A stretch of 64,000 nucleotides of DNA from an uncultured Collinsella sp. (GCA_900541235.1 UQIW01000006.1:1-64000); one strand, 5' to 3'. Shown: positions 1 to 8,910, numbered from the stretch's first letter. Made by a program: numbers and translations. Notes: generated by a model from the sequence alone, not told the origin.

Positions 1-168
1 GGCACCAGCGAGAAGTACATCTCGATGCTGGAGAGGGGCCAAAGGGAGCTCAAGCCCATAAGGAGGGCCTACGAGGCGTGGGTCGAGGCGGGGCTCCCGC
101 TCAATTGGGACAGGCAGGCGTTCGAGGCCGAGCGCAAAATGGATTCTAAAAAACACCTTGCCAAATAG
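1..168 (+). CDS. C-terminal fragment of a probable XRE-type HTH regulator
   Basis: The frame is open from the window edge and ends at TAG 166-168, giving 55 residues; the 5' part lies outside. The stretch SEKYISMLERGQREL resembles the recognition helix of XRE/Cro-type helix-turn-helix proteins, where a pattern such as YIS-x-x-ERG is common. Five of six arginine codons are AGG and one isoleucine is ATA, whereas neighbouring genes use CGC/CGT. That bias suggests the gene came from a mobile element or other transferred DNA. A hairpin follows 12 bases after the stop. With only 55 residues the family call is tentative. Confidence 0.5.
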   Translation, partial: GTSEKYISMLERGQRELKPIRRAYEAWVEAGLPLNWDRQAFEAERKMDSKKHLAK

Positions 169-180
169 GAGCGTCAGGAC

Positions 181-225
181 GCAAGAAGCCCTCGCCGCAC
201 GAAGTGCGCAGCGAGGGCTTCTTGC
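181..225. terminator. Long hairpin between the convergent fragment and ppc
   Basis: Arms at 181-195 and 211-225 pair perfectly over 15 bases, and the loop holds a further five-base stem (196-200 with 204-208). It sits between the end of the edge gene and the end of ppc, so it can serve as a bidirectional terminator. There is no separate T-run beyond the stem. Confidence 0.55.
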
Positions 226-287
226 ATGTCCGAGGACGTGCCTAAAAGTAAACTAATGGCGGGCCCGGACGACTACAGGGCTATCGA

Positions 288-3101
288 TTACCCCGTGTTC
301 TGCAGTCCTGCCGAGACGCCGGTCACAGTCGAAAGAATCAGGCTCATGTACTCGGCCTTCTTCTCCTCGGCCATCTCGTCCTGGTTCATACGCACCTCGC
401 GAAGGGCGCGGACCTGGGCGATGGACAGGGCGTCGACGTAGGGGTTACGCACGCGAACGGCGCAGCCGAGCACGCGACGACGCTGCAGCGGCCATTCATC
501 ACCGACGATGGCAAGGACCCACTTACGGGTGAGCTGCATCTCGGTAAAGACCTTCTTGGACAGATCATCGCGGTCGCCCAGATGCAGATACATCTTGGCG
601 ATGCGCTGATCGGTCTTAGCAATCGACATCTCGATGTTGTCGATAAAGGTGCGGAAGAACGGCCACTCCTGGTAGGCAGCCTTGAGCTGGTCAAGATCGC
701 CAAGCTGCTCGCAGGCGGTGCCCAGACCGTACCAAGCGGCCAGGTTAATGCGCGCCTGGCTCCAGCTGAAGATCCACGGGATGGTACGCAGGTCATCGAG
801 CGACTTGGCGCCCAGACCGCGCTTGGCGGGACGCGAGCCGATCGGCAGCAGACCGACCTCGGTCAGCGGCGTCACGGTCGAGAACCACGGTGTAAAGTCC
901 TCGGTGTTCAGCAGGTCCAGATAGCGTTCGTGGCTTGCAGTGTTGAGCTTCTCGGCCATATCCCAGAACTTCTGCGTGGTCTCGGTGTTGGTCTTCTCGA
1001 CACTCGGGGCCGACTGCAAAAGCGTTGCGGCGGCAACGGACTCAACATGGCGCTGAGCCAGCGTGCGGTTGCCGTAACGGGCAAAGATGACTTCGCCCTG
1101 CTCGGTAAGCTTAAAGAAGCAGTTGACCGAACCCTTGGGTTGCGCCAGCACGGCCTTGTTGGCCGGGCCGCCGCCACGGCCCACGGCACCGCCGCGACCG
1201 TGCATGAGCACCAGGTCGATATCGTTCTTCTCTGCCCACTTGGCGATGCGCTCCTGCGCGGAGTGCAGCGCGAGCATGGCCGTGGTAGGACCGGCATCCT
1301 TGGAAGAGTCGGAATAGCCCAGCATGACCTCCATGCGGCGGTTGGTCTGGGCAAGGCGCTTTTGCACCACGGGCAGCGTAAGCATCTGATCGAGCACGTC
1401 GACGCAGCCCTCGAGGTCCTCGAGCTGCTCGAACAACGGGATCACGTCGAGCTCGGGGACATCCTCCTCGTGTGCAAAGGACAGGTGCGCCAGCTCAAAG
1501 ACGTCGGCCACATGCTGAGCGCTCTTGGTAAACGAGATGATGTAGCGGTGCGCCATCTTCTTGCCGTAGCGCTTTTGGATGGAGCCGATAGCGCGGAAGG
1601 TATCGATGACCTCGCGCGTCATGGGCTGCAGGTCGCCATGGATACCGTTCTCGTGGATATCCTTAAGGGCGCGGGCATGCACCACGGAGTGCTGACGGAA
1701 CTCCATCTCGACCATATGGAAGCCGAAGGACTCGACCTGCCAGATGATGGTTTGGACCGGGCCGTAGGCAGCACGGACGGCACCGCAGGCGGCCAGCGAA
1801 CGCTGGACGACGCGCAGGTCATCCAGGAACTCGTCGGCGCTGTGGTACATGGTGTCGGTGATACGACGGACGGTGGCGTTCAGGCGGTCGGCCATGACGA
1901 GCATGACGGCGCGATGCGGCTCGTGCTCGGAGATCAGCTCGGCGCGGGCCGTGTAACGAGGGCTCATCTCGACCTGATGGTTCCACAGGTTAATGAGCTC
2001 GGCCGACGGCTTGCTGTAGGTAGCCTCGAGCGTGAGGTTGCGGCCGATGTGGCGGCACTTGTCCTCGAGCTTGAGCACCATGTGCGTAAAGTACTTGGCG
2101 GCGACCTCACGGCTCACCTTGGCGGTGACGTTGGGGTTACCGTCGCGGTCGGAACCGATCCAGCTGCCGGGATGGAAGAACGCCGGGCACAGCGGCGGCA
2201 CAGTACCGGCCTTGTCGCCCAGCACCCAATCGTCAAAACGACGATAGATAACGGGGATAACGTCGAACAGCGTGTTATCGAAGATGTCGATGATGGTATC
2301 GGCTTCCTCGACCGGCGTGGGCTTCTTGAGCGCGATGGGGCTCGTACGCACCAGGGCGTCGATCTCCTGCAGCATATGGCGCTCGTTCTCCACCAGGTCG
2401 GAGCCGCCCAGACGCGGACGCTCCTCCAGCAGGTTGGAGATACGGCGGATCTTGCCCTCGACGGCCTTACGACGGGCCTCGGTGGGATGTGCGGTAAAGA
2501 CAGGGTGGAACTCGAGCTTGTCGAGCAGCTCGTTGGCACCCTCGACACCCAGCTCATTCACCAGCTGGTGATAGGCAACGGTAAGCTCGTTGGCAGGATC
2601 GACCTCGGTATCGGTCGACGCACCGGCCTCGCGCTCGCGCAGCTGCGCCACACGGTAGTTCTCCTCCGACAGGTTTGCCAGATGGAAAAAGCTCGTAAAG
2701 GCGCGAACGATGACCTGCTGCTTATCGAGCGGCAGGCTGTCGATCAAATCGACGACCTCACGAAATGCCACGGCAGTGGGCTCGTCGGCGGTGGGCACGC
2801 CCTGCTCGTCGACGGCTTCGTCGGCAGCGCAGGTACCGGGGTTGCCGGCATTGACCACAATCTCGGCTGTCAAAATCTTGTCGAACAGGTCCGCGATCTC
2901 GGGATCATACTCGCTAAGCACACGGCGCTCCAGGCGCAAGAACAGCGCCAGATTGTCGCGCAGCTCCTCGGGGATCTCGATCTCGGCGAGACGCTCCCTG
3001 GACTCGGCATTCGAGCCGATTCGGTTAACGAGGCGGTTGACCACGGCAGCGACGCGCGCCGCGGCTTCGGGTACAGACTGGTTGCTTAGGTTCTCAGCCA
3101 C
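288..3101 (-). CDS. ppc: Phosphoenolpyruvate carboxylase
   Basis: Cytoplasmic enzyme that carboxylates PEP with bicarbonate to oxaloacetate, refilling C4 acids; in a fermenting gut anaerobe this feeds succinate formation and amino-acid synthesis. About 937 residues, the normal bacterial length. Visible signatures are TAHPTEARRK (catalytic His region), GSDRDGNPNV, LGYSDSSKDAG, the glycine-rich loop MHGRGGAVGRGGG, and the conserved C-terminal QNTG. Start: I prefer GTG 3101-3099, which has GGGAGG four bases upstream. An ATG at 3113 has AGGAGG only one base away. Transcribed alone, with a TATAAT element upstream. Confidence 0.97.
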   Translation of the reverse strand: MAENLSNQSVPEAAARVAAVVNRLVNRIGSNAESRERLAEIEIPEELRDNLALFLRLERRVLSEYDPEIADLFDKILTAEIVVNAGNPGTCAADEAVDEQGVPTADEPTAVAFREVVDLIDSLPLDKQQVIVRAFTSFFHLANLSEENYRVAQLREREAGASTDTEVDPANELTVAYHQLVNELGVEGANELLDKLEFHPVFTAHPTEARRKAVEGKIRRISNLLEERPRLGGSDLVENERHMLQEIDALVRTSPIALKKPTPVEEADTIIDIFDNTLFDVIPVIYRRFDDWVLGDKAGTVPPLCPAFFHPGSWIGSDRDGNPNVTAKVSREVAAKYFTHMVLKLEDKCRHIGRNLTLEATYSKPSAELINLWNHQVEMSPRYTARAELISEHEPHRAVMLVMADRLNATVRRITDTMYHSADEFLDDLRVVQRSLAACGAVRAAYGPVQTIIWQVESFGFHMVEMEFRQHSVVHARALKDIHENGIHGDLQPMTREVIDTFRAIGSIQKRYGKKMAHRYIISFTKSAQHVADVFELAHLSFAHEEDVPELDVIPLFEQLEDLEGCVDVLDQMLTLPVVQKRLAQTNRRMEVMLGYSDSSKDAGPTTAMLALHSAQERIAKWAEKNDIDLVLMHGRGGAVGRGGGPANKAVLAQPKGSVNCFFKLTEQGEVIFARYGNRTLAQRHVESVAAATLLQSAPSVEKTNTETTQKFWDMAEKLNTASHERYLDLLNTEDFTPWFSTVTPLTEVGLLPIGSRPAKRGLGAKSLDDLRTIPWIFSWSQARINLAAWYGLGTACEQLGDLDQLKAAYQEWPFFRTFIDNIEMSIAKTDQRIAKMYLHLGDRDDLSKKVFTEMQLTRKWVLAIVGDEWPLQRRRVLGCAVRVRNPYVDALSIAQVRALREVRMNQDEMAEEKKAEYMSLILSTVTGVSAGLQNTG

Positions 3102-3145
3102 GTTTCCTCCCATTCCTCCTTCTATGCACGTAACATGCGGTATTC

Positions 3146-3151
3146 ATTATA
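3146..3151 (-). promoter_or_regulatory. Probable -10 box of ppc
   Basis: A perfect TATAAT on the minus strand lies about 45 bases before the ppc start. The -35 region about 17 bases upstream reads GTCGAA, a weak match. Confidence 0.5.
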
Positions 3152-3159
3152 GGCGCTTG

Positions 3160-3208
3160 AGAAATACTTTCGACACTGATTGCGCTTTACCACACAAAAG
3201 TATTTTCT
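3160..3208. promoter_or_regulatory. Inverted repeat over the ppc -35 region
   Basis: AGAAATACTTT at 3160-3170 is complementary to AAAGTATTTTCT at 3197-3208, apart from one extra base. The repeat overlaps the expected -35 position, so it could be an operator. No regulator is identified. Confidence 0.3.
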
Positions 3209-3266
3209 GCATTGCAAAGGTTTTTGCCCTAAATGGTCGTATTTCTCGGTGGGCGGCATACGTAAA

Positions 3267-3300
3267 CGGGGGCATTCCGCATAAAAGCGAAACACCCCCG
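3267..3300 (-). terminator. Possible terminator of hisS
   Basis: CGGGGG at 3267-3272 pairs with CCCCCG at 3295-3300, about 60 bases past the hisS stop, and the minus strand continues into TTTACG. The loop is long and the T-run short, so the terminator is of moderate quality. Confidence 0.4.
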
Positions 3301-3358
3301 TAACAATCGCTCTCCATGAGCAGGGCACGTTAGCAGGCCCGAAGCTCAAAAAGATGCG

Positions 3359-4672
3359 CTACAGGCGCTCGCGAACCGCCTCGACGACGTTGTCCAGATC
3401 GGCGAGCACCTCGTCATGGCTCTGCATGTCGCGCACTTTGACCTTGCCGGCGGCAAGCTCGTCGCCACCCAGGACCAAGATGAGCTTGGCGCCTACCTTA
3501 TCGGCTTGCTTAAACTGGGCCTTGAGCGAACGACCCTGATAGTCGGCCTCGGTCACGATACCTGCGGCGCGAAGCTCCTGCGTAATGGCAAAGACGTTCT
3601 GACGCAGCTCCTTGCCGGCGTTGGCGACATAGACGCACGGGGCCTCATCGGCACCCAAATCGCTGCCAAAGGCCTGCAGGGCCAGCAGGGCGCGCTCAAA
3701 ACCGACAGCAAAGCCGACGCCCGCCGTGGGCTTGCCACCCTCGAGCTCGACCAGGCCATCGTAGCGGCCGCCGCCGCCGATGGAGCCGACGCCGGCGCCA
3801 GGGGCCTCGACCTCAAAGACAGTACGGGTGTAGTAGTCCAGGCCGCGCACCAAGGTGGGATCCTCGACATACTCGATACCGGCGGCATCCAGATAGCGCT
3901 TGACCTGCTCGTAGTGCTCGCGGCACTCATCGCACAGGTTGTCACCCATCAGCGGAGCCTCGGCCATGATCTCGCGGCAGTGGTCGTTCTTGCAGTCAAA
4001 GGCACGCAGCGGGTTGAGCTCGGCGCGCTCGCGGCACTCATCGCACATCTCGTCTGCGTGATCGAGGATAAACTGCTTGACTTGCTCGCGGTAAGCCGGA
4101 CGGCACTGAGCGTCGCCCATCGAGTTAATGAGCAGACGAAGCTTGGAAAGATCGAAGCCCAGGCGCTTGTAAAACTCCATGAGCATGATGATGCACTCGG
4201 CGTCTGCCGCCGGATCGGGAGCGCCGAGCCACTCGATGCCCACCTGGTGGAACTGGCGCAGGCGGCCCTTCTGGGGACGCTCGCCGCGGAACATGGCCTC
4301 GGCGTAGTACGCCTTAAACGGCGTGGAGCCCTGGGGCACCAGATTGTTCTCGACGACAGCGCGCACCACGCCGGCCGTGCCCTCGGGGCGAAGCGCCAGG
4401 CGCTGCTTGGGCTTGAGTTTGGTGTCGGTGCCCTCGGTAAAGACGCGCTCCAGGTTGGCACCGCTGAACACGCGGAACATTTCCTTGCGCACGACGTCGG
4501 TCGACTGGCCGATACCGTGGACAAACACGTCCACCTGCTCGATCGCGGGCGTCTCGATGGGTTTAAAACCAAACGGCTCGAACACGCCGGCCGCAATCTG
4601 CTGCATCTTTTGCCAGGCGCGCATCTCGGCGCCGATAAGGTCGCGGGTTCCCTCCGCCTTCTGTGCCTGCAT
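3359..4672 (-). CDS. hisS: Histidyl-tRNA synthetase
   Basis: Class II aminoacyl-tRNA synthetase that charges tRNA-His with histidine; cytoplasmic dimer. 437 residues. Motif 2 is seen as FRGERPQKGRLRQFHQ near residues 125-145, the histidine-binding signature as LVRGLDYYTRT near 275, and GGGRYDGL near 300; an anticodon-binding domain closes the protein. Start: ATG 4672 has AAAGGT eight bases upstream, whereas the in-frame TTG at 4678 would be only two bases from it. A TATAAT box lies about 40 bases upstream. Confidence 0.97.
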   Translation of the reverse strand: MQAQKAEGTRDLIGAEMRAWQKMQQIAAGVFEPFGFKPIETPAIEQVDVFVHGIGQSTDVVRKEMFRVFSGANLERVFTEGTDTKLKPKQRLALRPEGTAGVVRAVVENNLVPQGSTPFKAYYAEAMFRGERPQKGRLRQFHQVGIEWLGAPDPAADAECIIMLMEFYKRLGFDLSKLRLLINSMGDAQCRPAYREQVKQFILDHADEMCDECRERAELNPLRAFDCKNDHCREIMAEAPLMGDNLCDECREHYEQVKRYLDAAGIEYVEDPTLVRGLDYYTRTVFEVEAPGAGVGSIGGGGRYDGLVELEGGKPTAGVGFAVGFERALLALQAFGSDLGADEAPCVYVANAGKELRQNVFAITQELRAAGIVTEADYQGRSLKAQFKQADKVGAKLILVLGGDELAAGKVKVRDMQSHDEVLADLDNVVEAVRERL

Positions 4673-4714
4673 GGGCAAACACCTTTCTTTTGTATCGCGT
4701 CATAGGTAACGATT

Positions 4715-4720
4715 ATTATA
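4715..4720 (-). promoter_or_regulatory. Probable -10 box of hisS
   Basis: TATAAT on the minus strand about 40 bases before the hisS start; no convincing -35 is visible. The first of three long palindromes begins 11 bases upstream. Confidence 0.45.
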
Positions 4721-4731
4721 CGGCACAAACA

Positions 4732-4803
4732 CAAACAGCGGTGGCGCGTCTGACCGAACGAGGGTATGGGGACTCGTTCGGCCAGACGCGCCGCCGCTGT
4801 TTG
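4732..4803. repeat. Long palindrome 1 of 3, upstream of hisS
   Basis: Arms 4732-4762 and 4773-4803 are complementary over 31 bases with two mismatches, around a 10-base loop. No reading frame fits it. Possible roles: double terminator for the MFS gene, or a palindromic mini-element. Confidence 0.75.
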
Positions 4804-4804
4804 T

Positions 4805-4866
4805 GATCCGTATTCCTCCGTCCCCTTCGAATCACGTGATCTGTTGGGGACGGAGGAAAACGGATC
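4805..4866. repeat. Long palindrome 2 of 3, containing TTGGGGACGGAGG
   Basis: Arms 4805-4825 and 4846-4866 pair over 21 bases with one mismatch. The 20-base loop itself holds ATCACGTGAT. The right arm TTGGGGACGGAGG followed by GATCATT recurs at 14158-14177, so this is a dispersed repeat. Confidence 0.7.
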
Positions 4867-4877
4867 ATTTCGTAGGC

Positions 4878-4941
4878 CCGTGGCCGCCTTGGAAACCGAA
4901 TGATGGTACGAGCATCCATTCGGCTTCCAGGGCAGCCACGG
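4878..4941. repeat. Long palindrome 3 of 3, after the MFS gene
   Basis: Arms 4878-4902 and 4917-4941 pair over 25 bases with three mismatches. It starts 35 bases past the MFS stop and may act as its terminator; no T-run follows. Confidence 0.65.
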
Positions 4942-4976
4942 ACAGAACGGGGCGAACAGAAAAGAGCGACGGACGT

Positions 4977-6281
4977 CTACTCCCCCGCCACGCTCGCGCG
5001 CAGCTTGGCGGCGATGGGCTCGGATGCCAGCAGGAACACGAGCATGACCACGGAGCACGCCAGGCACACAATCCAGGCGCTCGCAAAGGAGCCCGTGGCA
5101 TCGAACAGCACGCCCGAGACAATAGCGCCCACGGTGCCGCCGACCATCTCGAGCGAGGTAATGGTGCCCGTGACCTTGCCGAGGTCGGCCATGCCAAACT
5201 GCTTGGACGCGGCAATGGTAGGCGTGATAGTGCCCATGCACGTTCCGACACCAAAGCTCACGGCAGCCACGATGGGACCAAGATCGGTCGCGGGGAAGCA
5301 CAGGGCGACGCAGGCGATAATGCACGCAATGGAGCCAAGGATATTGCCAAAGCGCAGACCAAAGCGGTCATAGATCGCACCGAGCGAAATCTTGGCGATA
5401 ACGACGGTGACCATGTAGGCCGAAAGCACGGTACCTGCCCACATGGGATCGTGGCCGCCCGTGACGATCTTGGCGCCGTTGACGGTAACACTCGTCATGT
5501 TGGTGACCTGGTTGGGCAAGATGGCGCCGTTAACGAGACCCATAAAGAGGAAGGCGACGACGAGCAGCCAAAACGCCGGGCTCTTCTTGATACGAGACCA
5601 GCCGACGCTAACCTCGGGCGCCGTGTGCTCGTCCTTATCGCCAGCCGTCGAGACGGACGGATCGCCCGGGTTCTCGCCGAGCGGCTTAAGCCCGATCTCG
5701 GAAGGCTTGGTGCGGAAGGAGTAAGCCGTGATGGGCAGTGCCGCCACCATGCAGACGGCAGCGAGTACCAGGAACGCAGAGCGCCAGCCCACACTCACGA
5801 TAAGAGAGCTCACGATCGGCGAGAGAATGGCTCCGCCAAAGCCCGAGCCCGAAAGTGCGATGGAAATGGCAAGGCCGCGTTTAGCGGTAAACCAGTTGGC
5901 GGTCACAAGGCTAATGAGCAGACGGGTCGAGGCCACAGCGAAGCAGCCCGAAACGGCAAAGAGCACGTAGACCTGCCACAGCTCACCGACAAAGCTCATG
6001 CCGGCAAGCACCGCCGAGGTAGCGATAACGGTAAGCGAGCCCAATACGCGGCCACTCACCTTATCGGCAACATGACCGATAACGAGCGAACCCACGACAC
6101 TCACCACGGTGGAGATGGCATTGGAGACGTTGTACTGCGCAAGGGAAATACCCAGGTTGCTGACGATCAGCGGCTGGAACAGGCTCATGCAGTTGACGAA
6201 AATCGTGTAACACGTGGCCATGATCACGAAGCCGGAGGCCACCACGAGCCAGCCGGGGAAGAACTTACGCTGCTGGGGCAT
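4977..6281 (-). CDS. Major facilitator superfamily transporter, OFA-like
   Basis: Twelve-helix secondary carrier in the cytoplasmic membrane, 434 residues. The opening (FFPGWLVVASGFVIMATCYT) and the layout resemble oxalate/formate-antiporter-type MFS proteins; the substrate cannot be told from sequence. Hydrophobic segments fall in two blocks of six, separated by a charged loop near residues 195-225. Start: ATG 6281 with AAAGGAGC just upstream; the longer frame would need a TTG inside that Shine-Dalgarno. It follows the M20 amidohydrolase in the same direction with a 122-base gap holding a palindrome, so the two may be co-transcribed and act on the same compound (inference). Confidence 0.85.
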   Translation of the reverse strand: MPQQRKFFPGWLVVASGFVIMATCYTIFVNCMSLFQPLIVSNLGISLAQYNVSNAISTVVSVVGSLVIGHVADKVSGRVLGSLTVIATSAVLAGMSFVGELWQVYVLFAVSGCFAVASTRLLISLVTANWFTAKRGLAISIALSGSGFGGAILSPIVSSLIVSVGWRSAFLVLAAVCMVAALPITAYSFRTKPSEIGLKPLGENPGDPSVSTAGDKDEHTAPEVSVGWSRIKKSPAFWLLVVAFLFMGLVNGAILPNQVTNMTSVTVNGAKIVTGGHDPMWAGTVLSAYMVTVVIAKISLGAIYDRFGLRFGNILGSIACIIACVALCFPATDLGPIVAAVSFGVGTCMGTITPTIAASKQFGMADLGKVTGTITSLEMVGGTVGAIVSGVLFDATGSFASAWIVCLACSVVMLVFLLASEPIAAKLRASVAGE

Positions 6282-6320
6282 ACTGCTCCTTTTAGACAAA
6301 CGAATAGCCTGCGCCGGGCG

Positions 6321-6410
6321 CCGGTAGTGCCCAAGATTGCCTTGAAAGACAAGGGCATAGGCCTTACGGCCATGCCCGCAGGCTTGAAAGGCAAGGTTGG
6401 GTGCTACCGG
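6321..6410. repeat. Imperfect palindrome between the amidohydrolase and MFS genes
   Basis: The left arm starts CCGGTAGTGCCCAAG at 6321 and the right arm ends CTTGGGTGCTACCGG at about 6396-6410. Pairing continues inward with mismatches through TTGCCTTG and GGCATAGGCC. It overlaps the amidohydrolase stop codon. It could attenuate read-through into the MFS gene or belong to the same palindrome family as 4732-4941. Confidence 0.6.
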
Positions 6411-7702
6411 TGGTCGGCGATATAGCCCAAAGCGACGGCGGTATAGGCCGCGGCACCGAGCGGCAGCTCGGCATCGTTAAAACGTGCCTTGGGATGGTGC
6501 TGGGCAAAGTGTTCGTCCGTGTCGGTTACGGCCGCGCCCACGGTAAAGTACGCACTTGGGATCTTGCTCGAGATAAGCGCGAAGTCCTCACTCGCCATGG
6601 CATGGAAAAGCGGCAAGAAAGCCGTCTTGGGCAGCACTGCGCCCACATAGCCAAGCGACGCCTGAGTCATATCGCTGTCGAGTACAAGCGGCGGAACATC
6701 CGAAAGCGTCTCGATGGTCGCCGGCGTACGATAGGTCGTAGCAACGCCGTTAACGACCTCCGCGATGCGGGTCTTTAGGTGAGCCATGAGCTCAACATCA
6801 AAGCCGCGCAGCGTTCCCTCGAGCACGCAGGTGTCGGGGATGACGTTGGCCGCCAAGCCGCCGGCGAACTTACCAACGGTAAGTGCGACTTCCTTGGCCG
6901 CCGGCACCTCGCGGGAGATAAGCTCCTGGAGCGCCAGGTGCACGTGGACGCCGGCCGTGATGGGGTCGATGCAGATCTCGGGGCTGGAACCGTGGCCGCC
7001 CTTGCCCTGGAGCGTGATGCGGAAACCGTACACACCCGAGAGCGCCGGGCTGCCGTAGAGCACCAGGCCAAGCGGCGACTGGCTGTTGACATGTATGGCA
7101 AAGGCCGCCTGAGGGCGCGGGTTCTCGAGCAAGCCGTCGGCGATGGCAGCGCGGGCGCCCTCGAAGGTCTCCTCGCCCGGCTGGAACAGCAGTTTGACGG
7201 TGGCATTGGCGTCGATGAGCTCGGCCTCGCGGGCCTTGAGCAGGCGCGCCGCACCAAGCAGGGCCGTCGCGTGCATATCGTGACCGCAAGCATGCATGCA
7301 GCCATTGGTGGATGCAAAGGGCTCGCCGGATTCCTCGACAACGGGCAGGGCATCCATATCGCCTCGGAGCATGACGACCGTTCCGGCCCGCTCGTCCTTG
7401 CACGTGCCATTGCCCTGAGCGGCCGCGGCCGCACCGGCACCGATCAGGCCAACGACGCAGGAACCGTCGACGAGCGTGGTATGGGGGATGTCCATCTCGT
7501 CCAGACGTGCCTGGATATAGGCAGAGGTCTGCGGAAGATTGTTACCGAGCTCGGGCATCTGATGTAAATCGTGTCGCCACGCAGCGAGCTCGTCTGCAAA
7601 AGCCTGAGCTTCTGCAACAAGACCGTCACCGATAGCGGTCTGCGCCGCCGCGGTGGCCTTGGGCGCTGATTGCGGTTGAAGATCGGACAGTGCTGGTGCC
7701 AT
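6404..7702 (-). CDS. M20 family amidohydrolase (N-acyl-amino-acid hydrolase type)
   Basis: Metal-dependent cytoplasmic hydrolase of the M20D/AbgB/hippurate-hydrolase group, which cleaves N-acyl or peptide-like amide bonds. 432 residues. Metal-binding motifs are RGDMDALPV, ACGHDMHATALLGAAR and LLFQPGEE; a dimerisation domain lies in the middle (GKGGHGSSPE). Start: ATG 7702 has GGAGG six bases upstream; the frame open further upstream has no ribosome site. The substrate is unknown. It precedes the MFS carrier. Confidence 0.88.
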   Translation of the reverse strand: MAPALSDLQPQSAPKATAAAQTAIGDGLVAEAQAFADELAAWRHDLHQMPELGNNLPQTSAYIQARLDEMDIPHTTLVDGSCVVGLIGAGAAAAAQGNGTCKDERAGTVVMLRGDMDALPVVEESGEPFASTNGCMHACGHDMHATALLGAARLLKAREAELIDANATVKLLFQPGEETFEGARAAIADGLLENPRPQAAFAIHVNSQSPLGLVLYGSPALSGVYGFRITLQGKGGHGSSPEICIDPITAGVHVHLALQELISREVPAAKEVALTVGKFAGGLAANVIPDTCVLEGTLRGFDVELMAHLKTRIAEVVNGVATTYRTPATIETLSDVPPLVLDSDMTQASLGYVGAVLPKTAFLPLFHAMASEDFALISSKIPSAYFTVGAAVTDTDEHFAQHHPKARFNDAELPLGAAAYTAVALGYIADHR

Positions 7703-7780
7703 AGATGCCCTCCAGTAACGTTTTTGCAGCAAGCACTTTGATAGCGTAAAGTGCAAGGTACTACTTTAAGGGCGACGCAT

Positions 7781-7806
7781 AAAAAATGCCGCCCTGGGAG
7801 GGCGGC
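7781..7806 (-). terminator. Rho-independent terminator of the EamA gene
   Basis: On the minus strand GCCGCCCT pairs with AGGGCGGC around a three-base loop (stem 7788-7806) and is followed by ATTTTTT (7781-7787), 12 bases after the EamA stop. Confidence 0.9.
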
Positions 7807-7818
7807 GCAACAAGTTGT

Positions 7819-8802
7819 TTACAATTGCGGGTGTGATTTTCGGCGCAAGAAATCGAAATGCGTCTCGCTCAAGATAATCGAAAGAAAGATGAGCGCGAAG
7901 CCGGCGAGCAGGCGCGAGGTGAGCGCCTCCCCCATCAGCAGCACCGAGAACAGCACGCCCGAAGGCGACTCCATCGAAAGGAGCAGTGAGCCCGTCGAGG
8001 CCGAGACATGCGCCAGGCCGACGTTTTGGATGAGCAGAGCCGCGCATGTGCAACCAACCGAGAGAAACGCCATCGCGCTGATAAAGCTCGGCGTCCACAC
8101 GGACAGAGGCGCTTGGGTCTCGAATAGCAGCGACGTTGCCAGGCTCAGCACGCCGTTGCCCACAAACATCCAAAACGTGATGACGTTGATGTCCATTTTG
8201 CGACCGTACTTGGCAGTCACCGCCATCTGGATGGCGAAAAAGACCGCACCCGCCAGCGTAATGACATCACCGATGTTGAATTCAACGCTATCGAGCGCCA
8301 CCAAGCCAATGCCCGCAAAGCACAGCAGCGCCGCGCCCAGGTTATAGCGGGTGAGTTTTTCGCCGCTCAGAAAATAGCTCGCGAACGGCACAACGATGCA
8401 ATACGTGCCCGTCAAAAAAGCATTCTTGCCCGCCGTGGTGTGCGCCAGACCGACTGTCTGCAGGGCGTAGGCGGCCCACATAAGTGCGCCCATGCCAAGT
8501 CCGACGATAAGGTTGCGGGCGTTGAGGTGCGCGATGATGCGCTTGTGGAAGATGAAAAACATGACCAACGCCGCAGGCAGAAAGCGCACGTAGAGCAGTT
8601 CGAACACCGGAATGGTGTCGAGCGCGTCCTTCATGGTCGTAAAGGAGTAGCCCCAGACGACTGCCACCGAAAGCAGCAGGACTTTCCAGAACAGCGGCGA
8701 GCGAGCGCCGGCGCCGCGGGAGGTGCCGCCCGCGCCCAGGTCCTCGCGAGCAACAGGGCTATCGGGCATCATTTCGATATTGTCAGTGGCATGCTGGGCC
8801 AT
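7819..8802 (-). CDS. EamA/DMT family transporter
   Basis: Drug/metabolite-transporter protein of 327 residues with ten predicted membrane helices in two repeated EamA halves, after a polar N-terminal tail of about 45 residues. Many family members export amino acids or metabolites; the substrate here is unknown. Start ATG 8802 has GAGGATG five bases upstream; a later Met (MMPDSP) is possible but lacks such a site. A strong terminator follows, so it is probably a single-gene unit. Confidence 0.87.
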   Translation of the reverse strand: MAQHATDNIEMMPDSPVAREDLGAGGTSRGAGARSPLFWKVLLLSVAVVWGYSFTTMKDALDTIPVFELLYVRFLPAALVMFFIFHKRIIAHLNARNLIVGLGMGALMWAAYALQTVGLAHTTAGKNAFLTGTYCIVVPFASYFLSGEKLTRYNLGAALLCFAGIGLVALDSVEFNIGDVITLAGAVFFAIQMAVTAKYGRKMDINVITFWMFVGNGVLSLATSLLFETQAPLSVWTPSFISAMAFLSVGCTCAALLIQNVGLAHVSASTGSLLLSMESPSGVLFSVLLMGEALTSRLLAGFALIFLSIILSETHFDFLRRKSHPQL

Positions 8803-8870
8803 AGGGCATCCTCGCGCTCAATCTGGGCGTGGTGTCCGCACGCGCATGGCTGCGTGCCGCCTCATGGTCA

Positions 8871-8910
8871 AATAAAAGCAGGGCGCACCGGACCCCCGGC
8901 ACGCCCCGCT
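8871..8910 (-). terminator. Terminator of the YhgE pair
   Basis: AGCAGGGCG at 8877-8885 pairs with CGCCCCGCT at 8902-8910 with a nested CCGG stem, and the minus strand continues TTTTATT (8871-8877). It lies about 95 bases past the second YhgE stop. Confidence 0.6.

Noticed and set aside
582..3089. 835-codon open frame on the plus strand opposite ppc
   Set aside because: Antisense shadow produced by GC bias; ppc motifs are unambiguous and the frame has no ribosome site or family.
3949..5325. 458-codon minus frame crossing hisS and the MFS gene
   Set aside because: Runs through the triple-palindrome region in the wrong frame for both genes; low-complexity Arg/Ser content.
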